Below, piece after piece: positions 1-12,055 of a DNA stretch of 64,000 bases (position 1 is its first letter; every line of letters starts with the position of its first letter). Source of the DNA: Mytilisepta virgata (lineage: Eukaryota > Mollusca > Bivalvia > Mytilida > Mytilidae); NCBI GenBank assembly GCA_028015205.1, contig CM051518.1:33818001-33882000 (forward strand). Reading direction: 5' to 3'. Under the pieces are notes generated by a model. The model saw only the letters and a program-made list of their open reading frames with translations. It was not told where the DNA came from and did not search any database. Made by a program: the position numbers and the translations under genes.

Positions 1-1250
1 GTACTATTTGTACAGATACTGAAGATACATGTATGGACATTATCGAAATCTTTTTTTATTTATTTATTTTTATTTCATTAAAGATAAAACTGGAGTGAAA
101 ATATAAAACGCATTAACAAAATCGTTTTGTAATGGGGGTATTGCTAATTATTTGACACAACACGGACGGCCTTAAATGCTCTTAAATGTGTTCAATCTTT
201 TTTCCTGTCTTCAATCCTACATGCTTACCCTATATCCTTACACTTTTACTGAAGAATAAATGAAAACTGACATACGGAAATAATCTACCGTTTTTAACAA
301 TGACGGTACTGTTGACCAGCTTTTAAAGGGTTTTGAAAATTAGAGGAACAGCGTTTTACATTATGACTCGTGGATTATCGGATTTATCCAGTCTCGATTA
401 TTAAATTACGGACTTAAGGCTCGGGTTAGAATTCCGTAATTTAACTATCTCGATAGGAGAAATCCGATAATCCACTCGTAACAAAGTTATATATCACATT
501 ATGCTTAAAATACACGTACCACGCCTTTTCGATACGGAACTCTTGACAAAACCACGGACAGACAATGATCATTTAAAATTATGATATATACGTGTGTGTT
601 ACAACATGTTGTAGAAGGTATCTTTGTTATATTTCAAATAAGATGAACGGTATCAGTTAAAGTTAAGAGTACATTATCATATGTCACTTGTCATATTTAG
701 CACTTTCACAACTAAGTTGATGTGCAAGGTCTGTCAATTTAACCTTTTTTCAGAAAAACATTTATGTTAAAACAAAAAGGTCAACTTGATTTATATTTCC
801 CACTTAAAGTCTTCTCTTCATTTATATTTTCATAGCTCAAATAGATTGGAATTTGTTTGCAACTTGTTAATATGTGGCCACGAAATGCTTGTTATATACA
901 GTGTGATTACATGCCCCATGTTGACGGATGTACTTCGTCCCCTTTTTATACTATTTTAGTTCCAGCCCCTAAAGTTGCTTCTCAATGATATTTATCCCAT
1001 ATCTCATTTTATTTCTGTTGAACGTTTTGGCTACATACATATCTTTGAGTATATTTAGTTTCAAGAAAAAGTTTCTCAAGTTTACTACTTTCTTTAAATT
1101 TATGGTTAAATTGGTTCGCTATACTATATCTACTGACAACTGGGGGTTAATGCTAAAAATAAAATATATGCTAAATGTGGAGATTTCTAATTTCTTATTG
1201 TGAACTTCCCATTCTTGAATAGTACCCCATGTGTTTATAAATATCATTGA
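1..1250. other. AT-rich stretch without a recognisable gene
   Basis: No open frame here has splice signals, a signal peptide or a recognisable domain. The only clear structure is the foldback listed separately at 370-474. The 72-residue frame at 985-1203 is hydrophobic AT-rich sequence with no supporting features. Confidence 0.5.
370..474. repeat. Foldback (inverted-repeat) element
   Basis: The outer arms GTGGATTATCGGATTT (370-385) and its complement ending at 474 pair over about 20 bases with one mismatch. A second, weaker inner pairing (TTAAATTACGGA with TCCGTAATTTAA) lies inside. This looks like a small MITE or foldback. No transposase is encoded. Confidence 0.6.
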
Positions 1251-1254
1251 AATA

Positions 1255-1708
1255 CCTGCAAAAGAATAACGAAGCGACAAAACAGTAGGCAAAGTCCGAA
1301 ATCCAAGGAAAAGTACAATTCATAAGAATGGAACACAACTAGCTAACGCCACAACGATACTAGTACTTGAATAACTAAAACAATAAAAACATATAATAAA
1401 CTAAAGAAAATAGAACAAGATAGCGCAGAAACTAAAGCACTAGCAGTGTGAATTCCCACTAAAAACCGAGAGTGACACCAGGTGCTCAGGAAGGGTAAGC
1501 GTGTCCTGCGCCGTTAAAGCATCCGTCACATTGCCAGTCAGTAAAATCCAGTGAAGTGTGAAGTCCTGTGAGGTGTCAATTCCAGAAGACGTGAAATCTA
1601 ACTGAAGATATCCAGTCGAATACGACCAGTAGAAACCTCGTATCTGCCAATCAATTTTTGATGACGAACGTAAAGTGTTTGGAGTGATGAAGACTGAAAA
1701 TAAACCAG
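1255..1708 (-). mobile_element. Penelope-like element, 3' fragment
   Basis: On the minus strand this resembles the C-terminal and 3' end of the same retroelement seen at 51900-52440, 22240-22600 and 37962-38345. All share the 'GTGCTCMGGAAGGGTAAGC' type block (plus-strand reading) followed by an A/C-rich tail with AACAACAxGA-like runs. The 93-residue minus-strand frame at 1440-1721 is the decayed C-terminus (TLTLPEHL corresponds to LLTLPEHL of the 52-kb copy). There is no reverse transcriptase core in this copy. Confidence 0.5.
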
Positions 1709-1823
1709 TCTTAGCAGTCAATCTTATTCAAACAAGATCTTTGTTACTCTCCAACTATGTTTCCAAACCAAACGTAGTTGGAGAGTTACAAAGATCTTGT
1801 TTTAATAAGATTTTCTTAGCAGT
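1709..1823. repeat. Hairpin insertion flanked by 10-bp direct repeats
   Basis: Two 42-base arms (1721-1762 and 1770-1811) pair with three mismatches around a 7-base loop. The hairpin is bracketed by identical direct repeats TCTTAGCAGT at 1709-1718 and 1814-1823, consistent with a target-site duplication. The insertion sits at the edge of a Penelope-like fragment. Confidence 0.65.
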
Positions 1824-3558
1824 TTATGTGACAGCAATCTCGCTCCTCCTGAAAAAGTCGTCCTATGTATTGCATGTATAATAGTAACGAATCAACTGTG
1901 AAGGGTGGGGATCTTGGTACGTTATTGCTAAAAAGAGGAAGTTCGGAAAATTAAAATTATCACGTTTGTCATTAAGTATCTATTTCAATCGCCCATTACT
2001 ATCTATGTACAAGTACAAATCTAGATATAAAGCACAAGTAGGTTTGACTGTGGACAGATGAGATGTAGTTAATCCTTAAAGTTATGATCATTAGGTAACA
2101 TAACATTAAATAAAATTCTTTGATACCAATTTTGATGCACAAGATGTGCACAGTTCGTCGATTTACGACTCATCAGTTGTGCGCATGGCCTGAAATGTTG
2201 AAAACCAAACAACAATCCAAAACGTTGAAGAGCAAATCCAAAAAACGATACGATGATATACTCTATGATTTCTACAATCGACAAGTCGTAGTTGTCGAGC
2301 CGCATGATGGGTGATACATAGCGTTACCACATAAATCTGTATTATAAAAATATACAGTTTTTATCTCCTTAACGCCGGTATTTCTGTTGTTATGTTATTA
2401 AAAAGATACGAATGGCACAGAGAGCTTATTTTAATTGAACTGGATCGTTTGTTTTAAAATTTTTCTTGCTGTCGTGTATGCCAAGTCGTGATTGTACATG
2501 CATGTTTTTTTGTATGTTTATATATATTTACACATCAATAAAGAGTGAATTAAAGAGGTAAACAAAAGTCTATAAGAACATTTATCGTTTATCATTCATA
2601 TATAATAAGTTTATGTTTCTTTCTATCCCAGCTGGATTTAGCAACAAAAATTGAACTTTAAATGAACGAACAGTTCAAAATTTCGGTGCTTTTCATTTGG
2701 TAATTTACAAGGACAGAAAATTAAATAGCGATACAGTTTGTATGTTGTTTAGACGTTATATAAAACGTGAGTTGGTTGCCGATGTAAGTTCATTGGTATT
2801 ACAAAGACAGTACTTGGGTATATGACAAATACAGGCAATACACTTCATTGAATTCTTTTGATCTAGATCAGGAATTAAAATAACGATATCTTGGGATCAG
2901 ATAAATTAAATAAAACTCAAAGCCGAAAACTAATATTCCAAACTTTTTAGGCATATTTTATTATTATCCAAACGCAAATGAAACATTATACAAAATTCCT
3001 ATGCTTCTACTTCATAATTGTTAATGGGTCAGTTTCTACCCAACACATCATTATATCATGTATATAGAGGAATTGTATTCAATTTAGACAGCGTGTCAAA
3101 AATGTATGCGTAAAAGCTGTTATGAACAACTGAGCTAGTCTTACAGAATAACATTAACTACAACTATTATTTCGGGAATAAATAAGACCTAACAAAACCT
3201 GTTAATGCACTCTTGTTTCCATTAATTATTGCATAAATACCTATTTGTCATGGAGCAAATGAAACGTTTTTCAAAGTTGCTCAGTATTATAATCCAGAAT
3301 TAAATTCCATCTGATGCTTATGCCTTAAATTAGTATAGTTAATAGTTTTAAGACCAGGGTTTCCATTGGCGCAGTGAGGCTGTTACCTCACCTAAAAATT
3401 GATGAAAATGTTTAAGATGTCCTAAAAAATTTCAACCACCACTATTTTCGATGGCTCTCCTATGTCAACGAAGAACGGTTACAATTTTCATTTTCCTATT
3501 TTTTTTTTTTTTATCGTCTTATGTTCCACAATATATATGAGAATAATAGGTTCTCAGA
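1824..3558. other. No gene recognised
   Basis: AT-rich DNA. The overlapping opposite-strand frames at 2069-2314 have no domain, signal peptide or splice context. I see nothing else that can be supported. Confidence 0.45.
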
Positions 3559-3684
3559 CGAGTTTAAAATGAAGACTGGGAAGTCTTCAACGAGTTTTTC
3601 CCGAGTGGAGCGCAGCGGAACGAAGGCAAAGACGCTGAGTTTAAAAACGAGTTGAAGATTTTCCAGTTCTTCATTTTGAACGAG
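3559..3684. repeat. Foldback element
   Basis: Arms of about 41 bases (3559-3599 and 3643-3684) pair with scattered mismatches. Shared blocks include AAAATGAAGA and CTTCAAC(G)AGTTTTT. The central 43 bases are GC-rich (GAGTGGAGCGCAGCGGAACG). It looks like a MITE-like hairpin. Confidence 0.6.
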
Positions 3685-4965
3685 TGTAAGTACCTATTTC
3701 TTCAGTAAAGACAGAGGTTTTAGGTCTCGCACACCTATGTATTTTCAGTATGAAGAACCGAAAAGGTATAGTATGGTTGCGTTTGATTAGTCAAGAGTCA
3801 CAATAAACGAATGTATTAAGGATTCTCATTAGACCTCATACCGAATGAAGACGAGCGCACGTAAACTCATCTTCACTCGGTCGTCTCAACTCGAAAACAG
3901 CCATTTACGGAAGAAATAATTACCTTAACATATATCCGACATAAATTTTTTCAATTTATACCCCTCTCAGGATCATATTTAGTCATTAAAGGGACGTCAA
4001 CTATATAATATGAATTCAGGCTAAATAATATCCATCTCCTTAACCAAGGACATATTTGCCTCACATTTAGAGAGACAAGCTACGCCACTGAAGACTATTC
4101 AAACGCTTATATCAGCTGTGCCCTACTAAACGCAACCGATATATCAGTGATCTTTGCAGTGTTTCTTAGTTTTATAATCTTTTATATCGCACAACAGAGA
4201 AAGATTTTGACTTTTTCTTAAATTTTTTTTTATACACAAAGTGCTTTTTCGATCTCAAGAATTATCTTCTTCACCAAATTCAAAGCACGAATAAAAAGAA
4301 TAATTATAGCAAGGAGAGACAGGGCTACTGTTTCTCGGAGGAATAAAATTTAAAAACTTTAAAAAAAAATTTATTTTGAAAAATAGAAAAAAATTAACAA
4401 ATATTCATATTCTCGCATCGTTCAGGATAATAAGGCAGCTGAAAAGATAAAAAAAGACATTTTTAATCATAGATTTTACTTTAGAAAAACAATATCGTTG
4501 GGACCAAAACAAACTCACTTTATCCTTTATAGTAACTGTCTTCTATCTTTGAATAAATTAATTTTAAATGATTTTAACTACGTCACTTGATAGTGTATGT
4601 GATACCGGTATTTTCTTGAAAATAATATTGACCAATACTTACATAAAAACAATGACGGATTAGACATAATTGATCGCATATCTCCTATTGTCCCACGTTC
4701 TCTAACGTGTTCAAATCCTTCATCTATAAAGCCTTTTTGTGTACTCAGCCCTCCTGTAAAAAATATTGATCATTACTTATACATAAGTTTGGGGTTTTAC
4801 TTTATTGTTTGCATGCACCTTAAAAAACAAATTATGTCAAATTACGATTTAGCCAGATAGGAAGATTAGAAGTTGAAGATAACACACTTTCTATTCTGTT
4901 AAAATTTATAGGGAGATTTTGATTTAGATTAGAATTTGCAGATGAGAGACCTATCATCTTTTCTA
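3685..4965. other. 3' flank of the 4966-6900 gene; no second gene
   Basis: AT-rich sequence downstream (in minus-strand sense) of the small secreted-protein gene. It would hold that gene's 3' untranslated region and poly(A) site, but I cannot place the site with confidence. No coding frame was found. Confidence 0.4.
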
Positions 4966-6900
4966 TTAACTTATTCTTGTATTACCTCCAAGAGAATTAT
5001 AGTTTGATACTGTTCCTAAACCTCCAAACATATTGAAGTTATTTGTTCTTCTTTGAGGATAATTATAAATCTGCTGCGTTCTCTGGGGATAATATTTTTG
5101 TGAAAAAGTATTGAATGCATATGATGGAGATTCTCTTATGTATTCCAATCCTTCGTCCATTAATTTCTGTTGTGACCTGTAATCTGAAATATGAAAATGT
5201 ATAGCATTATTCATCATGGTATCAAACAGTAATGTATTTGTGAATTAACATTAATTCGATGTTCGTTGTATTTACTAACGTTATGTATCACTATAATATA
5301 CTAAAGGCTCACCTGAGCCTGTATCGCTCACCTGGCTTTTATTAGTTCTTTTGTATCAACAAGGCATTTAAAAAATTTTGAACAGCCACAGCCGTCGGTT
5401 GAGAGAATGAATCTCAACCAAAAGTGGATCTTTTGCAGAGGGTTTAGTTGTCATCAATCCTGCAAAGTTTCAAAATATTTCATAATGTAGTTTCAGCGGA
5501 GAAGAATTTGAAATTTGTCAATAAAAATCAAAGATGGCCTCCGGCGACTATGTTGTTCACCCATCCGGAACCATAGGCAGAAATTTAAGAGATCCTTCCA
5601 TACATCATACCTGCCAACTTTGGTTACATTCCTGAGCAATTGAATAAAGGCTTTTCCCATATGGTTTCAAAGGAAACTTTGAACAGCCGCGGCCATCGGT
5701 TGAGCGGATGAATTTAAACCAAAAGTGGATCGTTTGTAGAAATTATTATTTACATCAATTTTGCAAAGCTTCAAAACATTTCATAGCCTAGTTTCAGAGG
5801 AGAAGATTTTTGAAAATTGGCCAATAAAAATCAAAGATGACCTCTGTCGGCCATGTTGTTCCTTCAACCGGATCCAATGGTTGGTCGTTTGTAGAGGTCT
5901 TTCCATATATCATTCCTACCAAGTTTTGTTACAATCCACCCAGTAGTTTCAGAGGAGAAGATCAAAATGCGACGGACGCAACGTTATGACATAAGCTCAC
6001 ATGGCAGCTAAAAATGTACATGTTAAGTCAAATTGATACATACTGATTCACTAAAATGTCGAATACACACATTTCTCATGTATCATCTAATAAGTACGAA
6101 AGGATATGTTTGTGTATCAGAATTGTTTATTAGACATGTTTTGGTGAAATATACATACACAGTCTATCAAAATTGGTGTCGTATAATGATTATGTTACAT
6201 GGGATTATACATATTAGTGCATATATCTGATCCCCAAGAATTTCACCAGCTCACTTGGAAAAGGAAAAGTAAATGATAGTGTTTAAAATTGTTTAATTTT
6301 TGGAAATAATGAAGAGCTGTGTCCTTAGGTCCTTAAAATTGTTTCTGTCATTTTGAATTTAGATCTTGTCTACCACATTTCGGGCATTGTTTTGGCTTTC
6401 CAAAATTTTGACCTTGAGCACTCCTGATGAAGCATGATTTTCGGAAATTAGGCATGCAATGCATTGAAATTATTATCATTACTTGTTGTAAAAGGAAAGA
6501 TGAGATCAGAAAATAATACGTAATACCACTTTCTTTGTGAAAATAGTGTCCATTTTAGAAGTAATAGTACACTAAGTTTTAAATATAGACCAGTTTGCGA
6601 ATCTCTCTCGCTACTGTTTTATCTTAGTCTGCATGTGCTACTCAAATTACTAATATTAAAAGTGGTAGGTATTTTATATTTGATAATTTAAAGCGCCTAA
6701 TAGATACTTCGTTTTCTTAATTAAATTTGATTCATATTAAGTACTGCTATTGTGCTAGACTTTTTTACTTTAATTTCTTTTGGAATGCAATACTTTAAAA
6801 AAAGTATTTGGAAAATATTACCTTGATAATAAGACATAAACTGTCCAGAAACTTCGGAGACGTACAAAACAAATACCAGGCAAACAAGAAGGTAACCCAT
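4966..6900 (-). CDS. Small secreted Gln/Tyr/Asn-rich protein, two coding exons
   Basis: Coding exons are 6900-6822 and 5183-4966 (79 + 218 nt), joined in phase 1. The donor reads CAAG|GTAATA and the acceptor ATATTTCAG|AT. The product is 98 residues. It begins with a strong signal peptide (MGYLLVCLVFVLYVSEVSG, likely cleaved before QFMSYY). The mature part has no cysteine and is rich in Gln, Tyr, Asn, Arg and Ser, with YPQR repeated twice (KYYPQRTQQ, YNYPQRRTNN) and a Gly/Asn-rich tail (MFGGLG, SLGGN). The start is chosen because another acceptor (TTTTTTTCAG) lies 22 bases before the ATG, implying a noncoding first exon as in the 18-50 kb peptide genes. The ATG at 5217 is rejected because it lies upstream of the exon-2 acceptor. 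Family is not recognised. A structural or matrix-type secreted protein is plausible but unproven. The intron hosts a repeat (5305-6014). Confidence 0.7.
5305..6014. repeat. AGGTGAGC-type dispersed repeat, intronic copy
   Basis: The element opens with GGCTCACCTGAGCC and closes with GCTCACATGGCAGCTAAAAA. Inside, a block of about 290 bases (weak identity with CCAAAAGTGGATC and AAAATCAAAGATG landmarks) occurs twice, at about 5386 and 5676. Related copies lie at 9600-10700, 36416-37370 and 60130-60672. It lies in the intron of the 98-residue secreted-protein gene. Its class is unassigned. Confidence 0.6.
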
Positions 6901-6922
6901 ATTTGTATATCCAGGTATATTG

Positions 6923-9176
6923 CTGAAAAAAAGGGAGAATAAAAGTATTTGCCCTATTGTTTCGATATTTATTTGCAGAAATATTCAGTTAAAGCGAAAT
7001 TGAAACTCACACTCTAAAACAGGTAATTTACGAAAGGACAACCAAATGTCCAAGATAAAGCAAATTAAAAAAAAATCTGCAATAAGCCATAACAAAAAGA
7101 TTTTGTTGATATACCAATTTAAAAAAACACAGAATTTCTAGAGTTATTATGTAAATGTAAATTTTTGGTTTAGGTACATTAGTCGTCAAAATTTTTGGAA
7201 GCAAAAAATTATCATCATACATTGTGATTGAAACAAAAGTTCAAATAGACCTAAAAACAGATAAGAGAAGTTAATAACACGGAAAGGGAGAGTCAAATCC
7301 CTAATCTTAATATAATTTCAAAATTTCTTACTGAAAATTTCAACTCCTGCATAATAGAAAAAATAAAAGTTAAATTAAATTAAATTAAGTTAGTCAGTAT
7401 AAAACTATACATTTCGTGTGAAAGGAAAAAAAGAGTGTGTCTATGGACTTGTATTTCATTTTCAATCGCATTGTATTATCTTTGTTAAAATTTTGTCATT
7501 GGGCAGTGATCATGATATTATTTAAAATATAGTATTTATGTAAGATATTATACTGAATTATCATCATTTGATAAGTAGTATGACAGGATAATAACATTTA
7601 ACGCTATTTATAACTTTCCCTACAATCATAAATATCTATGGTTAGACATTTATTGATATTGGTAGAAATAATGATATACAATTAATACATTTATTAGTAA
7701 AAATAATTCATTGGGATAAGTAATGACAAGGTCGTAGTAATTATAAATCATTGCAACTAACAATAACCAATTTTTAACTCGAAACTTTTTTTTAACCTGA
7801 ACAAAACACTACAATACTGTTTTATAATTTTTCACAAAGAAAACAGGCATAACATAAGTACAACTTGTTCCACTTAAGGGGGCTCGAGGGTATAAAATTG
7901 AAATTATAGTTCTTTCTTATATTTTGTGGATTGAAAACTCTTAATATATGGATTTAAAAAATGCAATAAAAAAGGGGGTCACCGACCATCTAAGCTATAT
8001 AGTAACTGACTGCAAAAAAATCACATGTTTTATGTACATTAATTTGTGTATATCAGTATACATAATTTGTATTTAATTTATGTTTCCTTTTTTTTACTAA
8101 AGGTAATCACCTCTCCATACAGATCTGAACTATTACTACTGTTCTGTATGATGAAAAATTATTCCAAGACAGCAATATTTTTCATAAACAAACGTTTTGA
8201 CTCTGACATCTAAGAAATTATGTGGAAATGACCAGTTTTATGTTCATTTAAGAATTTTCGTCATTAAATTTAGATACATTTCCACAGTAAATATCATCGA
8301 TGATATATTTTAATTCTTATATGACAATACTATTTCTCATACAATTTATTTTAATGACAATTACTTACATTTTGTAATATTAAGATTACTGTAACAACAA
8401 CACTCCGTAGGATGCCATATACTTTATTTTATTTCATATATTAACAACCCTGCATACTTATAGATTCCGAGCATTGGTCCGAAGGGTCGTTGATCCGAAG
8501 GGTCATAGGCTTGCAATGAGCCAGGATCCCTGGCTAGAAGGATCATTGCAATTGCAACTACTCGGCCATTTCTGCTTCAGAAAGACCGCTTATTTACGAC
8601 TTGGGCCATTGGTTGGAAATCCGACCTGCATGAAATCGTTAAGATTTCCATCGGTAAAACATTAGGTGAAATAAAAAAATTTCATGAATTCATGTGTCGC
8701 ATAGATTTTTATGTGCCATATTCTGATTAGAAACTAATTGTTAGTGCACAAGTTTGAAAAGTTTAAATATTTATGCGTTAGAAAACAATCATCATCCATT
8801 ACTTGCAGGTTACGTTTGAGAAGCGGTCCTACTTAAATAGAAGGATGAAATCCCACCTGCGATTTTGTACCTACCAGGAAGCGACATTCTATCTGTATTA
8901 AGGGCATTTCAAACGACTTGCGACTTCGACCTCCATAAAATTCTAATCACAGGCAATCGCTTATGCAAGATCTCCTCGTTCAAAAATCAGAAGATCCTTA
9001 ATGGGGTTTTACCAAAACAATGCTGCAATTATAGCATTTTGTCTTTTTAGTGACCAGCTTTTGATTGTATCAGAGTAGCTTTTACATGCTTAAGTCTTAA
9101 TCTTCCAGGAGTTAATATAACTTGTTCTATGAAATCAGAATGATATGACACTACCGATATATTAGAAACATTCTAG
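6923..9176. other. Upstream region of the 4966-6900 gene; otherwise no gene
   Basis: Should contain that gene's noncoding first exon and promoter, on the minus strand. I cannot fix a TATA box or start site. The segment 7270-7370 (ATAATTTCAAAAT...CTGAAAATTTCAAC) resembles 17300-17380, a short dispersed similarity of unknown meaning. The remaining frames (8474-8665, 8865-9050) show no domain. Confidence 0.4.
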
Positions 9177-9186
9177 CATTGTATCA

Positions 9187-9438
9187 GGGGCCTCGGTGGC
9201 TTAGTGGTCTAGGAAGTTCGTCATGACTACTAATGATCACTAGCCTGTCAACGCTGAGGTTGTGAGTTCGAATCTTATCTGTTCGACTCCGATCTTAATT
9301 GATAAGGATTGCAAATTTTCCTACCGAAGGTCGGTGGTTTTGTCCGGGTACTCCGGCTTCCTCCACCAATAAAAACTGGCCGCCGCGAAATAGCCAAATG
9401 TGCTGAAAACGGCGTAAAACCCCAACTAAACAAACAAA
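9187..9438 (+). mobile_element. tRNA-derived SINE with 10-bp target-site duplication
   Basis: The head carries RNA polymerase III promoter boxes: box A-like TGGCTTAGTGG at 9197-9207 and box B-like GAGTTCGAATC at 9264-9274. The body ends in an (AAAC)n tail. Perfect direct repeats CATTGTATCA flank it at 9177-9186 and 9439-9448. The TSD and tail mark it as a retroposed SINE, not a functional tRNA gene; no tRNA cloverleaf is complete. Its moderate GC content contrasts with the surrounding DNA. Confidence 0.85.
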
Positions 9439-9821
9439 CATTGTATCAACTTTTGTCATATTACATACATGTGATGAACTTTTAACACTTAAAACGTGTC
9501 TTAAATGTATTAGTTCAAAGAACCAGAGGCTTCCAGGAGTCTGTAACATTTTTGATGACAAATCAGCACTAAAGTAACAACACTTAATACGCACCTCATA
9601 AGGAACATTCAGTCTATGTTTGGTTTCAATCCGTTCAGTGGTTCTCTAGAAGATTTTTGTATGTATTTCCCATAGGGTCCTATGTTAAACTAAGTCTCCT
9701 GCTGGCGGCCATCTTGGATGACAGATCCGTAGCAAAATTACAAATTTGGTACAGGACTATCATACAATCATTCAGGCATAATATCAATTAAATCTTTCAA
9801 ACAGTTTTGAAGAAGTTGTTT

Positions 9822-10018
9822 CTCCTTAGCTGAAATGTGGCTTCCTATTTCGGTATTTTTGGTTATGAGTACTTCTTGGTTAAAATAAGTTTGGTTTTTG
9901 GTCTTCCAAATGTTTCGGTTTTAATGCTGCTGATGAGAGGTAACTCCTTGAAATGCGTCGTATACAGCATAGAATAAATTTACTATATCTAATATTATTA
10001 TCTTTGGATTGTTATTTT
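9822..10018 (+). mobile_element. Short retroposon with hammerhead-like core, copy R1
   Basis: A 197-bp copy of a repeat also at 26033-26216 and 48078-48347. The boundaries come from the host repeat: an internal paralogous block at about 10270 reads AGAAGTTGTTTGTATGTATT, whereas here the same block is split after GTTGTTT. All three copies share the 3' terminus GTTATTTT. This copy is 5'-truncated relative to the 48-kb copy. Confidence 0.75.
9924..9970 (+). ncRNA. Hammerhead ribozyme-like motif (type I), copy R1
   Basis: Stem I is ATGCTG (9924-9929) with CAGCAT (9965-9970), six perfect pairs. The core is CTGATGA at 9930-9936. Stem II is GAGG with CCTT (9937-9940, 9946-9949) around the loop TAACT; its first pair is G-U, which is atypical. 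GAAA is at 9950-9953. Stem III is ATGC/GTAT closed by the loop GTC (9953-9963). Predicted cleavage is after A9964 (triplet ATA). The order and invariant bases fit the hammerhead consensus. The weak stem II makes activity uncertain. Confidence 0.6.
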
Positions 10019-10700
10019 GTAAGTATTTCACGTAAGGTCCTATGTTAATCTATGTCCCAAGGTGGCGGCCATCTTGGGTGTCTAATTGGCATCAAAATAA
10101 TAAATTTGGTAGAGGACCAATTAAGGAAGATCCCTGTAAAGTAGAAGTTCATTTGGTCCTGTGTTAACTATTTCCTGCAGTGGTAGCCATCTTCCGATCG
10201 GCATCAAAATTTAAATTGGGTACAGGACCATCATACGATCATTCAGGCATATTATCAATTTAATCTGTCAAATGGTTTCTTAGAAGAAGTTGTTTGTATG
10301 TATTTCCCATAAGGTCCTATGTTAACTATGTTCCACTGTGGCGACCATCTTGGATTTCCAATCGGCACTAAATTTATTAATTTGGTAGAAGACCATCTAA
10401 GGAACATTCCTCCAAAGTAGAAGTTCATTTGGTCTTGTGGTTTTTGGCATGAAGATGTTTTAAATGTCAGCCAATCAGAACACATTATTGGGCCTGGCAA
10501 CCATGTTGAATATTCGGTCGGAACCAAAATTACAAATTCTCAGGAAAATTGCTGCCAAGTTTTGTTCCATTTGGTTCAGTGGTTTTTTAGAAGAAGATTG
10601 AAATATGAAAAGTTAACGGACGGACGGACGACGGACTGACAACAGACGCAAAGTGATGGCAAAAGCTCACCTTGGCTTTTATCCAGGTGAGCTAAAAACC

Positions 10701-12055
10701 ACATTTTCCTGTATAATTACTGCCTTATTTGTCAACAGTAAAATGTTATTAATTAATTTTTAGCGATACTATTTTTATGATTCTCTAAATAAACTTCATT
10801 GTAATGATCGTTTGCTGTTTTATTCGTTCGTTATTTTTGGGAAAGGGTTAGAACCAGTGTTTTCTACAATTATCAAAAAGCTATAACGATAAACGCACTT
10901 TCCACACTTCCAAGATTGGTTGAAGGAATAGTATCAAGAAGTCTTGTGATTCTTTATTGGACTTATGGTTGACAATGTACACATCTATATTTCGTTAACA
11001 ATTGATGAAATATTGTTTGAAGTACAAAATGTTTTGTGCTTTTTTTTAAAATTCGTTCAGGGATTCCAATATCCCATTAACATTAACAGCGGCCGTATAT
11101 CTTTGTATTGTTCTTTATTGCCTTGGAATCCGAGGCAATCTTTACATAATTTCTTTTTATTTTTCTGTTTTTTTTTTTTTATATTCATCTTTTTATATTC
11201 ATTTTTGTTTTATGAATAAACTAACGATTTTAATTTTATAGCAAATATTTAAGGTCCTCTCACGAATATACTGGAACTTTCGCTGATGAGCCTTAAAATA
11301 TTTTTACCAAATTTTTGTTTCAAATTTCATGAGTTAAACAAATAGGCATATTTAGTTAATGTTTGGTTGGACAAGTTCTGATTTATAAGAGATATGACTG
11401 CGGTAATGTAACAAAAAACACTGTTATGTTTTTGAATGAAAACATAATTTTTTCTAGATTCGTAGGCTACACAAAGAATATAATTTATGAAATTAAATAT
11501 CATTTCTCGTCAAAAGAGTTTCATTGTTAGAAACCGAATATGCCAAAAGTATACTTGATATTCAAGTGCAGAAAAACAATCAAGCACTGAGAAAAAATCA
11601 AAATTCGTCAAACACCTAACTGATTCATTAAAATTTTCAGCTCCTAGTACCAAGTTATGCCGGATTAAAATAACAGGCAAACGGTTCCTTTTGAAGAAAA
11701 ACATTGCCTTTACACCTAGCATTAATTTATACGGGCTCAACAAGTTGAAAAGATACAATGTAACAATTGTAAATAAAGGTAAGTACATGTAAAATATTCA
11801 GGTCAAAACCTATTTTTCTCTTGTGTAACAAAAATTAATGAGCAAAGTAGTGTTTTATGACATGTATGATACTTCACATAGGTTGTATATATAGTAACCA
11901 TCAAATACTAAGCCATTTTTAAATCTACATAATATTAGCATATTATTTTCTCTTAGGCATTGAAAAGGTTATTTTTACATTTATTACAAGATTAAATTTT
12001 GCAATTTTTCATGAGTTTACAAATAATACTAACATGGTTTATTCCGGTTTCTGTT
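10701..12055. other. No gene recognised
   Basis: AT-rich. The frames at 10965-11219 (low-complexity Phe-rich) and 11510-11788 have no motif or splice context. No repeat boundary could be fixed. Confidence 0.45.

Larger units (their letters stand above)
9600..10700. repeat. AGGTGAGC-type dispersed repeat, largest copy
   Basis: Contains repeated blocks of 'GTATTTCCCATAAGGTCCTATG' kind (for example at about 9660, 10020 and 10290) followed by 'GGCGGCCATCTTGG'. It ends in a terminal hairpin, AGCTCACCT...AGGTGAGCTAAAAA, at about 10664-10699. It is split by the 197-bp hammerhead-bearing retroposon at 9822-10018. The 10255-10527 minus-strand frame lies inside the repeat and is not a gene. Confidence 0.6.

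Noticed and set aside
9187..9274. Possible tRNA gene
   Set aside because: Box A and box B are present but the spacing is long, no full cloverleaf forms, and a 10-bp TSD with an AAAC tail shows a SINE.
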